The notes: generated by a model not told the origin, from the letters alone. 64,000 nucleotides of DNA from Kordia sp965224175 (GCF_965224175.1 NZ_OZ245041.1:1612001-1676000); one strand, 5' to 3'. Positions 27,550 through 35,566 are shown, numbered from the stretch's first letter. Numbers and translations: made by a program.

Positions 27550-27637
27550 GATTTAACTTTTCTAAATACATTTATTTAATACCCAGAATACCTTTTATAT
27601 GTTTGATTCATGAATTAAGCATTAAAAAGCGTTCAAG

Positions 27638-27673
27638 ATTCATGAATCTTTCACTTTGACTCATCTATTTTCT
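27638..27673 (+). promoter_or_regulatory. conserved upstream motif of precursor gene 3
   Basis: ATTCATGAATC, 16 bases, CTATTTTCT, identical in layout to the motif before precursor 1. The CTATTTTCT box is one base off the TAnnTTTG promoter consensus and may be the -7 element. Confidence 0.6.
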
Positions 27674-27732
27674 TTCTTACAGCACTCGTTTTCAATACTT
27701 TTAAACTCTATTAATCATTAAATTTTATTAGT

Positions 27733-27954
27733 ATGAAAAAAAGAAATCTTAAATCGTTACGTCTTAACAAAAAATCTATTTCAGATTTAACACCAAACAG
27801 AATTCATGGAGGGAACGATTTGCCTTTTAGTTGGCAAAAATGCAGTCAAGTGATGTCATGCATCACATACACACAAGAAAATAATACTTGTAATACCTGT
27901 ACTACTTATGCACGTTCTTGTACAAAACTATTGTGTGAGCCTACTATGGAATAA
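27733..27954 (+). CDS. class I lanthipeptide-type precursor peptide 3
   Basis: 73 residues. Leader MKKRNLKSLRLNKKSISDLT, then HGG at 26-28 as the cleavage site. The core is rich in both Cys (six) and Thr/Ser (TYTQENNTCNTCTTYARSC), an ideal composition for lanthionine formation or for disulfides. It is the best candidate in the window for a modified product. A terminator follows at 27990. Confidence 0.85.
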   Translation: MKKRNLKSLRLNKKSISDLTPNRIHGGNDLPFSWQKCSQVMSCITYTQENNTCNTCTTYARSCTKLLCEPTME

Positions 27955-27989
27955 TCTATTTTTATAAAATGAACTTTGATTCAGATTTA

Positions 27990-28018
27990 GTCGGAAGTTA
28001 TTTTTCTTCCGACTTTTT
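27990..28018 (+). terminator. terminator of precursor 3
   Basis: GTCGGAAG-ttattttt-CTTCCGAC followed by T6. Confidence 0.9.
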
Positions 28019-28064
28019 TATGATATCGAAAGAACTATCAAATTAATCAACTTTATAAAAATCA

Positions 28065-28072
28065 TACATTTG
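28065..28072 (+). promoter_or_regulatory. orphan TAnnTTTG box
   Basis: TACATTTG on the plus strand with no recognised gene directly downstream. A strong hairpin at 28133-28164 follows, which would define a transcript of about 90 bases. Confidence 0.3.
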
Positions 28073-28132
28073 CATATACACTTCATTTTTCTTTGATTGA
28101 GTTTTACAGTATTTTAAAACTGATTAAAATAT

Positions 28133-28164
28133 AAAAAGTCATTCAATCTCTTGAATGACTTTTT
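28133..28164. terminator. symmetrical terminator hairpin
   Basis: AAAAAGTCATTCAA-tctc-TTGAATGACTTTTT: a 14-bp perfect stem with A and T flanks, able to work on both strands. On the minus strand it would end transcription from the Dph6-like gene; on the plus strand it would end a possible short RNA. Confidence 0.85.
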
Positions 28165-28309
28165 CCTCAACCAACCTAATAACTGATATCCCACCTTCAG
28201 CTATGAAAAAATTGCACGAAACCATTCGCTTGGTTTCACATTCAAATATAGCATGGATAGGTCTTAATTTGTTCTTAAGTAATTGCCAAAACTTGATTAA
28301 AGTTTTCAC
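28139..28309 (-). CDS. possible 56-residue ORF downstream of the Dph6-like gene
   Basis: GTG start, 31 bases after the stop of the gene at 28340, ending inside the terminator hairpin. The translation (MKTLIKFWQLLKNKL..., with AEGG near residue 40 and LVEEKVIQEIE at the end) looks protein-like. An overlapping plus-strand ORF at 28203-28322 (39 residues) is equally open, so coding on either strand is unproven. Confidence 0.25.
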   Translation of the reverse strand: MKTLIKFWQLLKNKLRPIHAIFECETKRMVSCNFFIAEGGISVIRLVEEKVIQEIE

Positions 28310-28339
28310 AGAGAAACGTTAATTTTTAAGAAACTTTCT

Positions 28340-29062
28340 TTATTTCGGAATTAAATCGCAATACCAAAAGGCATTATCCCATGTAGAACTATCTGAGGAA
28401 CAGTTATCTTCCTCTTTTTTAGAAGGCGTATATGTTTTTAACACTTTTTCACCAATTGTAAAGTCTATTGGAGAAGAAAAAATAGGACCATCAAAGACAA
28501 AAGTATGAAATTCTCCATTTTCTCCACAAGGATCAACAGTCGAAGGCAAGTCATTTAAAAAATCTTCACCAAGTACTCTTCCCACAAATGATTCGTCTAA
28601 ATACTTTGCATTGACACACACTGTAATTGCTTTAAAACCTAGCGAAAGAAGTTCTTTTAGTAAATCTCTGGTATTTTGTTTCCAGAGTGGAAAAACACCT
28701 GTAATACCTACTTCTTTTAGCTTTTTTTCACGATAAGCACGTAAATCTTCCAAAAAGATATCTCCAAAAATTCCGTATTTAAAATCTTGCTCTACCAATT
28801 GTTGTGTGGCTTTGCGCATTGTTTCATCATAATCGGACATGGTAACTTGCGCTGGGAAATAAACTTTTTGTAATGGTAATTGTAAACGTTCTGCTTGCGC
28901 ATCTAGTAATTCCTCTCGTAAACCATGCATAGAAACACGTTCGTAATCTTTATTTACCGTAGTGATTAACTGAGTTACGTTGTATTCTTTTTGTTGTAAG
29001 ATATGATATAAAGCCAAAGAAGAATCTTTTCCTGTGCTCCAATTAAAGTATGCTTTTTTCAT
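28340..29062 (-). CDS. Dph6-like ATP-pyrophosphatase (diphthine-ammonia ligase family)
   Basis: 240 residues. PP-loop STGKDSSLA (residues 9-17) binds ATP and releases pyrophosphate. Later motifs FGDIFLEDLRAYRE and GVFPLWKQNT match the family named for eukaryotic diphthine-ammonia ligase. Bacteria have no diphthamide, so the true substrate is unknown and the family name should be taken as a fold assignment. Conserved DPCGENGEFHTFV is also family-typical. Confidence 0.85.
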   Translation of the reverse strand: MKKAYFNWSTGKDSSLALYHILQQKEYNVTQLITTVNKDYERVSMHGLREELLDAQAERLQLPLQKVYFPAQVTMSDYDETMRKATQQLVEQDFKYGIFGDIFLEDLRAYREKKLKEVGITGVFPLWKQNTRDLLKELLSLGFKAITVCVNAKYLDESFVGRVLGEDFLNDLPSTVDPCGENGEFHTFVFDGPIFSSPIDFTIGEKVLKTYTPSKKEEDNCSSDSSTWDNAFWYCDLIPK

Positions 29063-29154
29063 CTGTGATTTTTCATGTTTTGGTCAGATAGAATTTACCG
29101 ACAAACATTTTAATAGATTGTAAAAAATTGAGAATGTTTATTTGATGATTCTAT

Positions 29155-29571
29155 CTATGCAATGAAACTTTGAATTGCCAATTGATAGCTTTGCATTCCA
29201 AAACCTAAAATTACGCCCTTTGCATTTGGTGAAATATACGATTGATGTCTAAATGCTTCTCTGCCAAAAGTGTTTGAAATATGCACTTCAACAACAGCGG
29301 TAGTTATTGCTTTGATGGCATCACCAATTCCTATAGAAGTATGTGTATATGCTCCAGCATTCAGAATGATACCGTCATAATCAAAACCTACTTCTTGAAT
29401 TTTATTGATCAATTCACCTTCTACATTCGATTGATAGTAGCTTAAATTTACATTTGGAAACTGCTCCTGAAGCTCTTTAAAATAATCTTCAAAAGTTGCA
29501 CTTCCGTAAATTTCTGGTTCGCGTTTTCCAAGCAAATTTAAGTTTGGTCCATTAATAATGATGATATTCAT
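29155..29571 (-). CDS. aroQ: type II 3-dehydroquinate dehydratase
   Basis: 138 residues, the usual size. Catalyses the third step of the shikimate pathway, dehydrating 3-dehydroquinate. Starts MNIIIINGPNLNLLGKREPEIYG, with the active-site lid Arg and Tyr in that segment and the HISNTFGREAFR motif later. The open frame continues to an upstream ATG at 29610, but that adds a non-homologous tail, so 29571 is preferred. Confidence 0.95.
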   Translation of the reverse strand: MNIIIINGPNLNLLGKREPEIYGSATFEDYFKELQEQFPNVNLSYYQSNVEGELINKIQEVGFDYDGIILNAGAYTHTSIGIGDAIKAITTAVVEVHISNTFGREAFRHQSYISPNAKGVILGFGMQSYQLAIQSFIA

Positions 29572-29612
29572 GGGAATTGTTTTGGTAAAAATACGAATTT
29601 CAACGTACAAAA

Positions 29613-29632
29613 AAAGAAGCCGAAGCTTCCTT
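29613..29632 (-). terminator. terminator of the barrel gene at 29662
   Basis: Minus-strand AAGGAAGC-TTCG-GCTTCTTT followed by T-residues, another UUCG hairpin. It overlaps the upstream region of aroQ. Confidence 0.85.
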
Positions 29633-29661
29633 TTCTGTATTACTATTATGTTTTAATTCTT

Positions 29662-30297
29662 TTACAAATTGAATAATGCTCCTACATTGAAGCTACTTCT
29701 TCTGTTTGTTACTGCATCTCCTCTATTATTTCTAAAAACATCTACAAGTCCAAACTGCTCTTGGTATTCAATACATAATTTTACTTTATCAGTGATTGGA
29801 AACTTGTATCCTATTCCTACAGCTAATCCTAGATCTGTACTTGAAAGCCCGTCTTTAACATCATTTCCAAATGCTGTTTCTTCTGCATTTAATAAAAACC
29901 CTGCATATCCACCAAAGTTTAAATACCATTTTCTAGTGCTTCCAAAGTGCCAGTTTGCCATTACAGGAATCGTTAAATAATTTAATTTAAAGTCTGCATC
30001 TGCTCGTACACTGTTTCCAGCTGGATCTAACGATTCAACAAAACCATCTCCCCAACCTTTTGAATCATAGATAAGTCCTGTTTTAATTCCCCAACGGTCT
30101 GAGAAATAGTATTCAAATGATCCTCCAAAGTTAAAAGATACTCTTGCGTCTGCGCCATTTCCTTGAATGTCTGATACAGTTACAAAACTAACTCCTCCAA
30201 TAGCACCGAACTCAATAGCTCCTTGATCTTGTGTTTGCGCTTGCAACTGAGAAACACTTATAAAGACCAATGCAATACATACTACTAATTTTTTCAT
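29662..30297 (-). CDS. outer-membrane beta-barrel protein (PorT-like), copy 1
   Basis: 211 residues with signal peptide MKKLVVCIALVFISVSQLQA. Alternating amphipathic strands and a C-terminal aromatic-hydrophobic end (FNVGALFNL) mark an eight-stranded barrel of the Bacteroidota 'porin family/PorT-like' group. It is similar in layout to the gene at 30393, including GGYAGFLLNAEE/GPQVGFLLSAKQ and a final LGLAVGIGYKF-type strand. Probably a structural or small-pore protein; function unknown. Confidence 0.8.
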   Translation of the reverse strand: MKKLVVCIALVFISVSQLQAQTQDQGAIEFGAIGGVSFVTVSDIQGNGADARVSFNFGGSFEYYFSDRWGIKTGLIYDSKGWGDGFVESLDPAGNSVRADADFKLNYLTIPVMANWHFGSTRKWYLNFGGYAGFLLNAEETAFGNDVKDGLSSTDLGLAVGIGYKFPITDKVKLCIEYQEQFGLVDVFRNNRGDAVTNRRSSFNVGALFNL

Positions 30298-30392
30298 TTT
30301 TTAATCTGTTGTTAATTTGTGTTAATGCATTGCGAAAGTATTAATTTTATAAGGAGATTGACGTACGCTTACATATTTTTTCAAATTTTATC

Positions 30393-31001
30393 TTATCGTA
30401 AAAAATACCCAATAGAAACTTGAATGACTCCATTCGTATTTTTATCTGAGATTCCATCTACGTCATTTATATTAGACAAACCTGCATTGTAACGTGCACT
30501 AAAACTAAGTCCGTTGGTTAATTTATAACCAAGTCCAACATTCAACCCAAAATCAATATTTTTTACACCATCTTTTACATCCACATCTTCTCCTTGTCCT
30601 TTTTGCTTGGCGGAAAGTAAAAATCCTACTTGCGGACCAGCTTCTATACTCAATCCATTAGTAACGTAATATTTAGCAATAACTGGTAAATTCAAATAAT
30701 TGTAACGAGCTTTTAAGGTTACAGCAGGTGCAGCTATATCTTGTAATAATATAAAATTAACATCTTGGTTTGCTCCTTGCTGCGAATAGACTAATTCTGG
30801 TTGAATTGAGAATTTTTCTGTAAGACTAAATTCAGACATAACGCCTAAATGTAAGCCGGCATGCATTTTTACTCCATCTGAATTGTCTCCATAAATACCA
30901 GCTAAGTTCAGTCCTCCTTTAAAACCAAAGGAAATTTTTTGAGCATTGGCAGTAGTAAACCCAATACAAAGTAGTACGAAAAGAATATTAAGTTTTTTCA
31001 T
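30393..31001 (-). CDS. outer-membrane beta-barrel protein (PorT-like), copy 2
   Basis: 202 residues, signal peptide MKKLNILFVLLCIGFTTANA. The strand motifs FGFKGGLNLAGIYGD, IEAGPQVGFLLSAKQ and FGLNVGLGYKL are typical. It is a tandem paralogue of the gene at 29662; the two also share upstream sequence around TACTTTCG (see findings), suggesting similar regulation. Confidence 0.85.
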   Translation of the reverse strand: MKKLNILFVLLCIGFTTANAQKISFGFKGGLNLAGIYGDNSDGVKMHAGLHLGVMSEFSLTEKFSIQPELVYSQQGANQDVNFILLQDIAAPAVTLKARYNYLNLPVIAKYYVTNGLSIEAGPQVGFLLSAKQKGQGEDVDVKDGVKNIDFGLNVGLGYKLTNGLSFSARYNAGLSNINDVDGISDKNTNGVIQVSIGYFLR

Positions 31002-31079
31002 TGACTTGTTGTTTTAATGATTGTTAATGTATTTACGAAAGTATTAAATATCTATCTATTGAAAGTATGTTGCATAAAA

Positions 31080-31104
31080 AAAGAGGAAGCAATGCTTCCT
31101 CTTT
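31080..31104 (-). terminator. terminator of the barrel gene at 31134
   Basis: AAAGAGGAAGC-aat-GCTTCCTCTTT, an 11-bp perfect stem with T-run on the minus strand. Confidence 0.9.
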
Positions 31105-31133
31105 CCTTATTAAATATTTTCTATGCTTATTTC

Positions 31134-31664
31134 TTAGAAATGTAAAGCAAATCCAACATTAAATTGTAAAACTCCTTCGTCTGTGAAGTCTTCGTTTAAT
31201 GAAATGTTGTAACGAACTCCTGGCTCAATAGAAACGTTGCTTCCGATAAACCAAGCGTAACCAGCTCCAACTCCTAACCATAATGGGTTTTCGTTAGCAT
31301 CTTTAATAGAAGTTCCAGTTACATCTAATGATACAGGAATCATGCTTTTTACATAATACTTAGCTCCTAAACGGTACGAAAAGTTGTTTGTGTCAGCTAA
31401 AGAGTTAGATCCGTAACCAAGACCAGCTTTTACAGCTAAATCATCCATAATGAAGTAACCTCCATCTAAACCAATGTTAAATGTAGTTTCTCCATCTTGA
31501 GATGTAAAATAGATTCCAGTAGTTCCTAATACAGCGTTACCTGTGTTAGCTTCGATTAACCACTTTCCTTTTGCTGTTTGCCCTGTTGCCTTGTCGCTAT
31601 CTTGTGCGTTTGCTGCGAAAGCGAATCCAAAAACAGCTACAGCTGCTAAAATAATTTTTTTCAT
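31134..31664 (-). CDS. outer-membrane beta-barrel protein, copy 3
   Basis: 176 residues, signal peptide MKKIILAAVAVFGFAFAANA, barrel strands ending in LQFNVGFALHF. It is a shorter, more distant relative of the two neighbouring barrels. Its codon use is richer in frequent codons, as in abundant outer-membrane proteins, but I cannot quantify this. It has its own terminator. Confidence 0.8.
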   Translation of the reverse strand: MKKIILAAVAVFGFAFAANAQDSDKATGQTAKGKWLIEANTGNAVLGTTGIYFTSQDGETTFNIGLDGGYFIMDDLAVKAGLGYGSNSLADTNNFSYRLGAKYYVKSMIPVSLDVTGTSIKDANENPLWLGVGAGYAWFIGSNVSIEPGVRYNISLNEDFTDEGVLQFNVGFALHF

Positions 31665-31834
31665 CTTAAATAGTTTTTTAATTAATTCGGGTACAAAAAA
31701 ACCACTTTTTTGTAAATTAACCTACATTTGTTAACTAATTATTAACATTATTTAAATGCAACCTTTTTTTAACATTCTGATAATCAATTGTTTATTTTTT
31801 AACATAATTTACCAAAAAAAGTAAGAATTTACAC

Positions 31835-32731
31835 ATGAAATGGACGCAAGCATTAAGAGATTTTAAACATTTTTTAAAAATTGAGCGTGGTTTATCAGAT
31901 AATACTGTTGTTAATTATTCGCATGATATAGAAAAGTTGATTCGATTTATTGAACACAATAACATTCATCATTCACCTATTTCTATCGATGAAGATACCA
32001 TGCAACAATTTATTTATGAAGTTGCAAAATTGGTAAATGCACGTTCGCAAACACGAATCATTTCTGGTTTGAAAAGTTTTTTTACGTATTTAGTCTTTGA
32101 AGATTATCGAAAAGACAATCCAATGGAATTGATTGAAGCGCCAAAGATTGGTAGAAAACTTCCTGATACTTTAGCATTAGAAGATATTGAGAAATTGATT
32201 GCTGCAATCGATTTAAGTAAAGCTGAAGGCCATCGAAATAAAGCTATTCTTGAAACTTTGTATGGCTGCGGATTGCGTGTAAGCGAATTGGTAGGTATGA
32301 AGTTATCTGATTTATTTTTTGATGAAGGTTTTATTAGAGTTACAGGAAAAGGTGATAAACAACGATTTGTCCCTATTAGTCAGTTTACACAGAAATACAT
32401 CAATATATATATTAATGAATCACGTCCTTTTGTAAAAGAAGTCCCAGAGTTTAGTGATACTGTTTTTTTAAATAGACGCGGAAAACAACTGACGCGCGTA
32501 ATGATTTTTACCATTATTAAACGCTTAACAGAAAAAACTGGATTGAAGAAGAAAATTTCTCCACATACATTTAGGCATTCATTTGCGACACATCTATTGG
32601 AAAATGGAGCTGATTTACGTGCTATTCAGTTAATGCTTGGACACGAAAGTATTACCACTACAGAAATTTACATGCATGTAGACAGAAGTCATTTGGCGAA
32701 AGTGATGGAAAAATTTCATCCTAGAACATAA
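31835..32731 (+). CDS. xerD: tyrosine recombinase XerD
   Basis: 298 residues. Resolves chromosome dimers at dif together with XerC. N-terminal SAM-like core-binding domain (1-95), then the catalytic domain with R148 (GLRVSEL), the H244-x2-R247 pair (PHTFRHSF), H270 (LGHES) and nucleophile Y279 (TEIYMH). All catalytic residues are present. It is a chromosomal housekeeping recombinase rather than a mobile-element integrase, judged by length and by neighbours. Confidence 0.93.
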   Translation: MKWTQALRDFKHFLKIERGLSDNTVVNYSHDIEKLIRFIEHNNIHHSPISIDEDTMQQFIYEVAKLVNARSQTRIISGLKSFFTYLVFEDYRKDNPMELIEAPKIGRKLPDTLALEDIEKLIAAIDLSKAEGHRNKAILETLYGCGLRVSELVGMKLSDLFFDEGFIRVTGKGDKQRFVPISQFTQKYINIYINESRPFVKEVPEFSDTVFLNRRGKQLTRVMIFTIIKRLTEKTGLKKKISPHTFRHSFATHLLENGADLRAIQLMLGHESITTTEIYMHVDRSHLAKVMEKFHPRT

Positions 32732-32771
32732 AAAAACAGAAACCTCTTCGTTTAAAAAGATTTCTGTTTTT
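32732..32771. terminator. bidirectional terminator between xerD and the GG peptide gene
   Basis: AAAAACAGAAA ... TTTCTGTTTTT, an 11-bp perfect stem with an inner TCTT/AAGA pairing. It separates two convergent genes and can end both transcripts. Confidence 0.85.
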
Positions 32772-32794
32772 CTTCTTTTCAGCATTACTTTAGT

Positions 32795-32965
32795 TTAGCA
32801 AGTTTTCCAGCATTCTTTTACAGAACTTTTTTCTCCAACAAAAATGCTATTACAGTAACACATAAAAGATGACTCTATGGAAGATACTTTTCCTCCATAA
32901 GCATCAACTTGCTGTACTTTCGTAAGCATGTCAACGCCAGTTAGATTCAAAATTTTCTTTAACAT
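32795..32965 (-). CDS. small GG-leader peptide
   Basis: 56 residues, too short for many gene callers. MLKKILNLTGVDMLTKVQQV is a leader of the Bacteroidota bacteriocin-like/GG type, followed by a YGG cleavage site at 23-25. The predicted mature part has four Cys (MCYCN, ECWKTC). Leaders of this kind direct export by peptidase-containing ABC transporters; none is in the window. The leader differs from the LNKKSIS type found in the two precursor clusters. Confidence 0.7.
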   Translation of the reverse strand: MLKKILNLTGVDMLTKVQQVDAYGGKVSSIESSFMCYCNSIFVGEKSSVKECWKTC

Positions 32966-33040
32966 GTCTGGTTTTATTTAGGTTATACCTAAAGGTACCA
33001 ATAAATAAAAACGGTTCGCCATAGGTTTGCCATAAACTAT

Positions 33041-33083
33041 AAACGTGAATACCGTAGTTTGAAAAACCTCGATATTCACGTTT
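33041..33083 (-). terminator. hairpin downstream of rny
   Basis: AAACGTGAATA and TATTCACGTTT form an 11-bp stem with a 21-base loop, 30 bases beyond the rny stop. The following bases are only moderately T-rich, so its terminator role is likely but not certain. Confidence 0.55.
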
Positions 33084-33112
33084 ACTATGAATCTATCTAT
33101 GTTGTTTATTAT

Positions 33113-34687
33113 CTATTTTGCAATATTTACAGCTCTTGTTTCTCTAATTACTGTAATTTTCACTTGCCCAGGATAGGTCATATCCGTTTGGATTTTTTGT
33201 GAGATATTGAATGATAATTCTGCTGCTTTTGCGTCATCAACTTTTTCGCTTTCCACAATAACACGTAATTCTCTACCTGCTTGAATTGCGTACGCTTTCT
33301 TTACTCCGTTAAATCCGAAAGCAATATCTTCTAAGTCTTTTAAACGTTGAATATAACTGTCTAATACTTGACGACGTGCACCTGGTCTTGCTCCTGAAAT
33401 GGCATCACAAACTTGTACAATTGGAGACAATAACGAGTTCATTTCTATTTCGTCATGATGCGCTCCAATAGCATTGCATACTTCTGGTTTTTCACCATAC
33501 TTTTCAGCCCATTGCATTCCTAAAATTGCGTGTGGTACTTCTGTTTCCGTATCTGGCACTTTTCCTATATCGTGTAATAATCCAGCTCTTTTAGCTAGTT
33601 TAGGATTCAATCCTAATTCGGCAGCCATCACTCCACAAAGTTTTGCTACTTCACGTGAATGTTGTAATAAGTTTTGTCCGTAAGAAGAACGATATTTCAT
33701 TCTACCAACTGTTTTAATCAATTCTGGATGCAATCCGTGAATTCCTAAATCAATTACGGTACGCTTTCCTACTTCAATGATTTCTTCATCGATTTGCTTA
33801 CGTGTTTTCTTAACAACTTCTTCAATACGTGCTGGATGAATTCGTCCATCAGTTACTAATCTGTGTAATGATAAACGTGCAATTTCTCTACGAACAGAAT
33901 CAAAACAAGAAAGAATAATTGCTTCTGGTGTATCATCAACAATAATTTCAACTCCTGTGGCAGCTTCTAAGGCTCTAATGTTTCGTCCTTCTCTACCAAT
34001 AATTCTACCTTTTACATCGTCCGATTCAATATTAAAAACAGATACACAATTTTCTACGGCTTCCTCTGTTCCAATACGTTGTATCGTATTGATGATTACT
34101 TTTTTTGCTTCTTGTTGTGCAGTTAGTTTTGCTTCTTCCAATTTGGTTTGGATGTAGCTCATTGCATCTGTTTTCGCTTCTTCTTTTAAGGAAGCTACTA
34201 ATTGTTCTTTTGCTTCGTCTGCAGAAAGACCAGAAATTACTTCTAGTTGTTCTACTTGACTTTTATGTAAACGCTCAACTTCTGATTTCTTTTTATCGAT
34301 GATATCTAATCGGTAATTATAATCTTTTACTTTAGAATCTAATTCTTGGTTGAGTTTCTTATTCTTTGATAATTCGCTAGATATTTGCGATTCTTTGTCA
34401 CGAGTACGTTTTTCGGCTTCTGCCATTTTTTTATCTTTCGATAAGATAAATTTTTCGTGTTCTGCTTTTAGTTCAAGAAACTTTTCTTTGGCTTGAAGAA
34501 TTTTATCTTTCTTTATATTTTCTGCATCTGCCTTCGCTTCTTTTAATAAAGAAGAAGCTTCTTTTTTGGCTTCTTCTATCATTTTAGAAGCTTGTTTTTT
34601 CTCCAAACTCTTTGCTATGACAAAGCCTATGATTATACCAATCGCCGCAACGGCGACTGCAATTATGATTGTAATATTATCCATCAT
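33113..34687 (-). CDS. rny: ribonuclease Y
   Basis: 524 residues. Membrane-anchored endoribonuclease that starts mRNA decay. N-terminal transmembrane helix (residues 5-27, IIIAVAVAAIGIIIGFVIA), a long coiled coil (30-200), a KH RNA-binding domain with GRIIGREGRN, and an HD domain with LLHDIGK and AIGAHHDE. Two adjacent ATG codons begin the gene. It follows zapA and the 6S-like RNA in the same direction. Confidence 0.96.
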   Translation of the reverse strand: MMDNITIIIAVAVAAIGIIIGFVIAKSLEKKQASKMIEEAKKEASSLLKEAKADAENIKKDKILQAKEKFLELKAEHEKFILSKDKKMAEAEKRTRDKESQISSELSKNKKLNQELDSKVKDYNYRLDIIDKKKSEVERLHKSQVEQLEVISGLSADEAKEQLVASLKEEAKTDAMSYIQTKLEEAKLTAQQEAKKVIINTIQRIGTEEAVENCVSVFNIESDDVKGRIIGREGRNIRALEAATGVEIIVDDTPEAIILSCFDSVRREIARLSLHRLVTDGRIHPARIEEVVKKTRKQIDEEIIEVGKRTVIDLGIHGLHPELIKTVGRMKYRSSYGQNLLQHSREVAKLCGVMAAELGLNPKLAKRAGLLHDIGKVPDTETEVPHAILGMQWAEKYGEKPEVCNAIGAHHDEIEMNSLLSPIVQVCDAISGARPGARRQVLDSYIQRLKDLEDIAFGFNGVKKAYAIQAGRELRVIVESEKVDDAKAAELSFNISQKIQTDMTYPGQVKITVIRETRAVNIAK

Positions 34688-34717
34688 CTATCGATCTTAA
34701 TTATGTACTAATTATAT

Positions 34718-34906
34718 AAAAAAAGCCTACATTGATTAGAGTTTTGTATAAACTCCAAAAAAACAAGTTTAGAGCTAACAGATTGATCAAGGATCCGCCC
34801 AAATATTAAAGCAAGTTTAATACTAGCAGCCTGCTTTTACAACCATGACTCACTCTTTTTAATTATATTAACGTTGAGTTTATCAAAAATAAAAACCAAT
34901 GTAGGC
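34718..34906 (-). ncRNA. ssrS: 6S RNA-like transcript between zapA and rny
   Basis: The ends form a perfect 10-bp closing helix: GCCTACATTG (minus strand from 34906) with CAATGTAGGC (ending 34725), followed by T7. The enclosed 160 bases contain internal hairpins such as GAGTTT-tatac-AAAACTC and an open centre. Length near 185, a long closed stem with a central bubble and the zapA-linked position all fit 6S RNA, which mimics open promoter DNA and binds RNA polymerase. The call is by structure and context only. Confidence 0.6.
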
Positions 34907-34934
34907 AGTAACCTATTTATATTTTAAAGAACTT

Positions 34935-35228
34935 TTATGAACTAAGCTGCGCTTTCAATAAATCATCGAGCGCTTTTAATTTTTCTTCTAATGCGGTTTG
35001 ATGGGTATCTTTATCTATGGCTTTTTGCTCTACTTGTGCAGCAAATTGTAAGGCACACATTGCCAATACATCTTGCTTATCTCTCACTGCATAGCTTTGC
35101 TCAAACTGTTTGATCATCGCTTCTATTTTTTTCGCCGCTTTGCGCAACCCTTCTTCTTGACTTGCTGCAATGGTTAGCGGATATACTCTATCCGCAATAG
35201 AAAGCTTTATTTTGAGCTTATTTTCCAT
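34935..35228 (-). CDS. zapA: cell division protein ZapA
   Basis: 97 residues. Binds FtsZ and bundles protofilaments at midcell. Starts LKIKLSIADRVYPLTIAASQEEGLRKAAKKI, the conserved ZapA globular head, and ends with a coiled coil (about 60-95). It follows the coiled-coil gene by 20 bases and precedes the 6S-like RNA. Confidence 0.93.
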   Translation of the reverse strand: MENKLKIKLSIADRVYPLTIAASQEEGLRKAAKKIEAMIKQFEQSYAVRDKQDVLAMCALQFAAQVEQKAIDKDTHQTALEEKLKALDDLLKAQLSS

Positions 35229-35248
35229 AGTGTAAAGAACTATCTTTT

Positions 35249-35539
35249 TTATTCAGCCAATTGTGCAATACAATGGTCAATTTGCCGAATTAGTGTATTT
35301 ATTTTAAGCTTAGCTTCTTTTTTGTTGTTATCACTGCCGAGCATTGAATTTGCAATTTTCAACGAGTTATACTTTTCTTCCCATTCTGAGATTTCTTCGT
35401 GTAAACGTTGTGATTCTTCCTTTGAATTGGTTAATTCTTGGCGTAATTGATGATTTCTTTGTTCCAAAACTTCAAGCCTATGGAGCATTTTACTTACTCT
35501 ATTCTCAAGAGAATCAACAATTTTCAAAGTACTATTCAT
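35249..35539 (-). CDS. coiled-coil protein upstream of zapA (ZapB-like)
   Basis: 96 residues, nearly all heptad repeat (ENRVSKMLHRLEVLEQRN ...). The start is set at ATG 35539 because the promoter box lies just upstream at 35567-35574; a longer frame from 35578 would begin before the promoter. Its position next to zapA and its all-coiled-coil nature suggest a ZapB-like partner at the division site. This is inference; ZapB is not conserved enough to confirm. Confidence 0.75.
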   Translation of the reverse strand: MNSTLKIVDSLENRVSKMLHRLEVLEQRNHQLRQELTNSKEESQRLHEEISEWEEKYNSLKIANSMLGSDNNKKEAKLKINTLIRQIDHCIAQLAE

Positions 35540-35566
35540 TACATTTTTATTCAATGCATACGGATA

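Noticed and set aside
31835..32731. Tyrosine recombinase as sign of a mobile element
   Set aside because: It has the length and catalytic layout of housekeeping XerD and lies among chromosomal genes, with no attachment sites or phage genes nearby.
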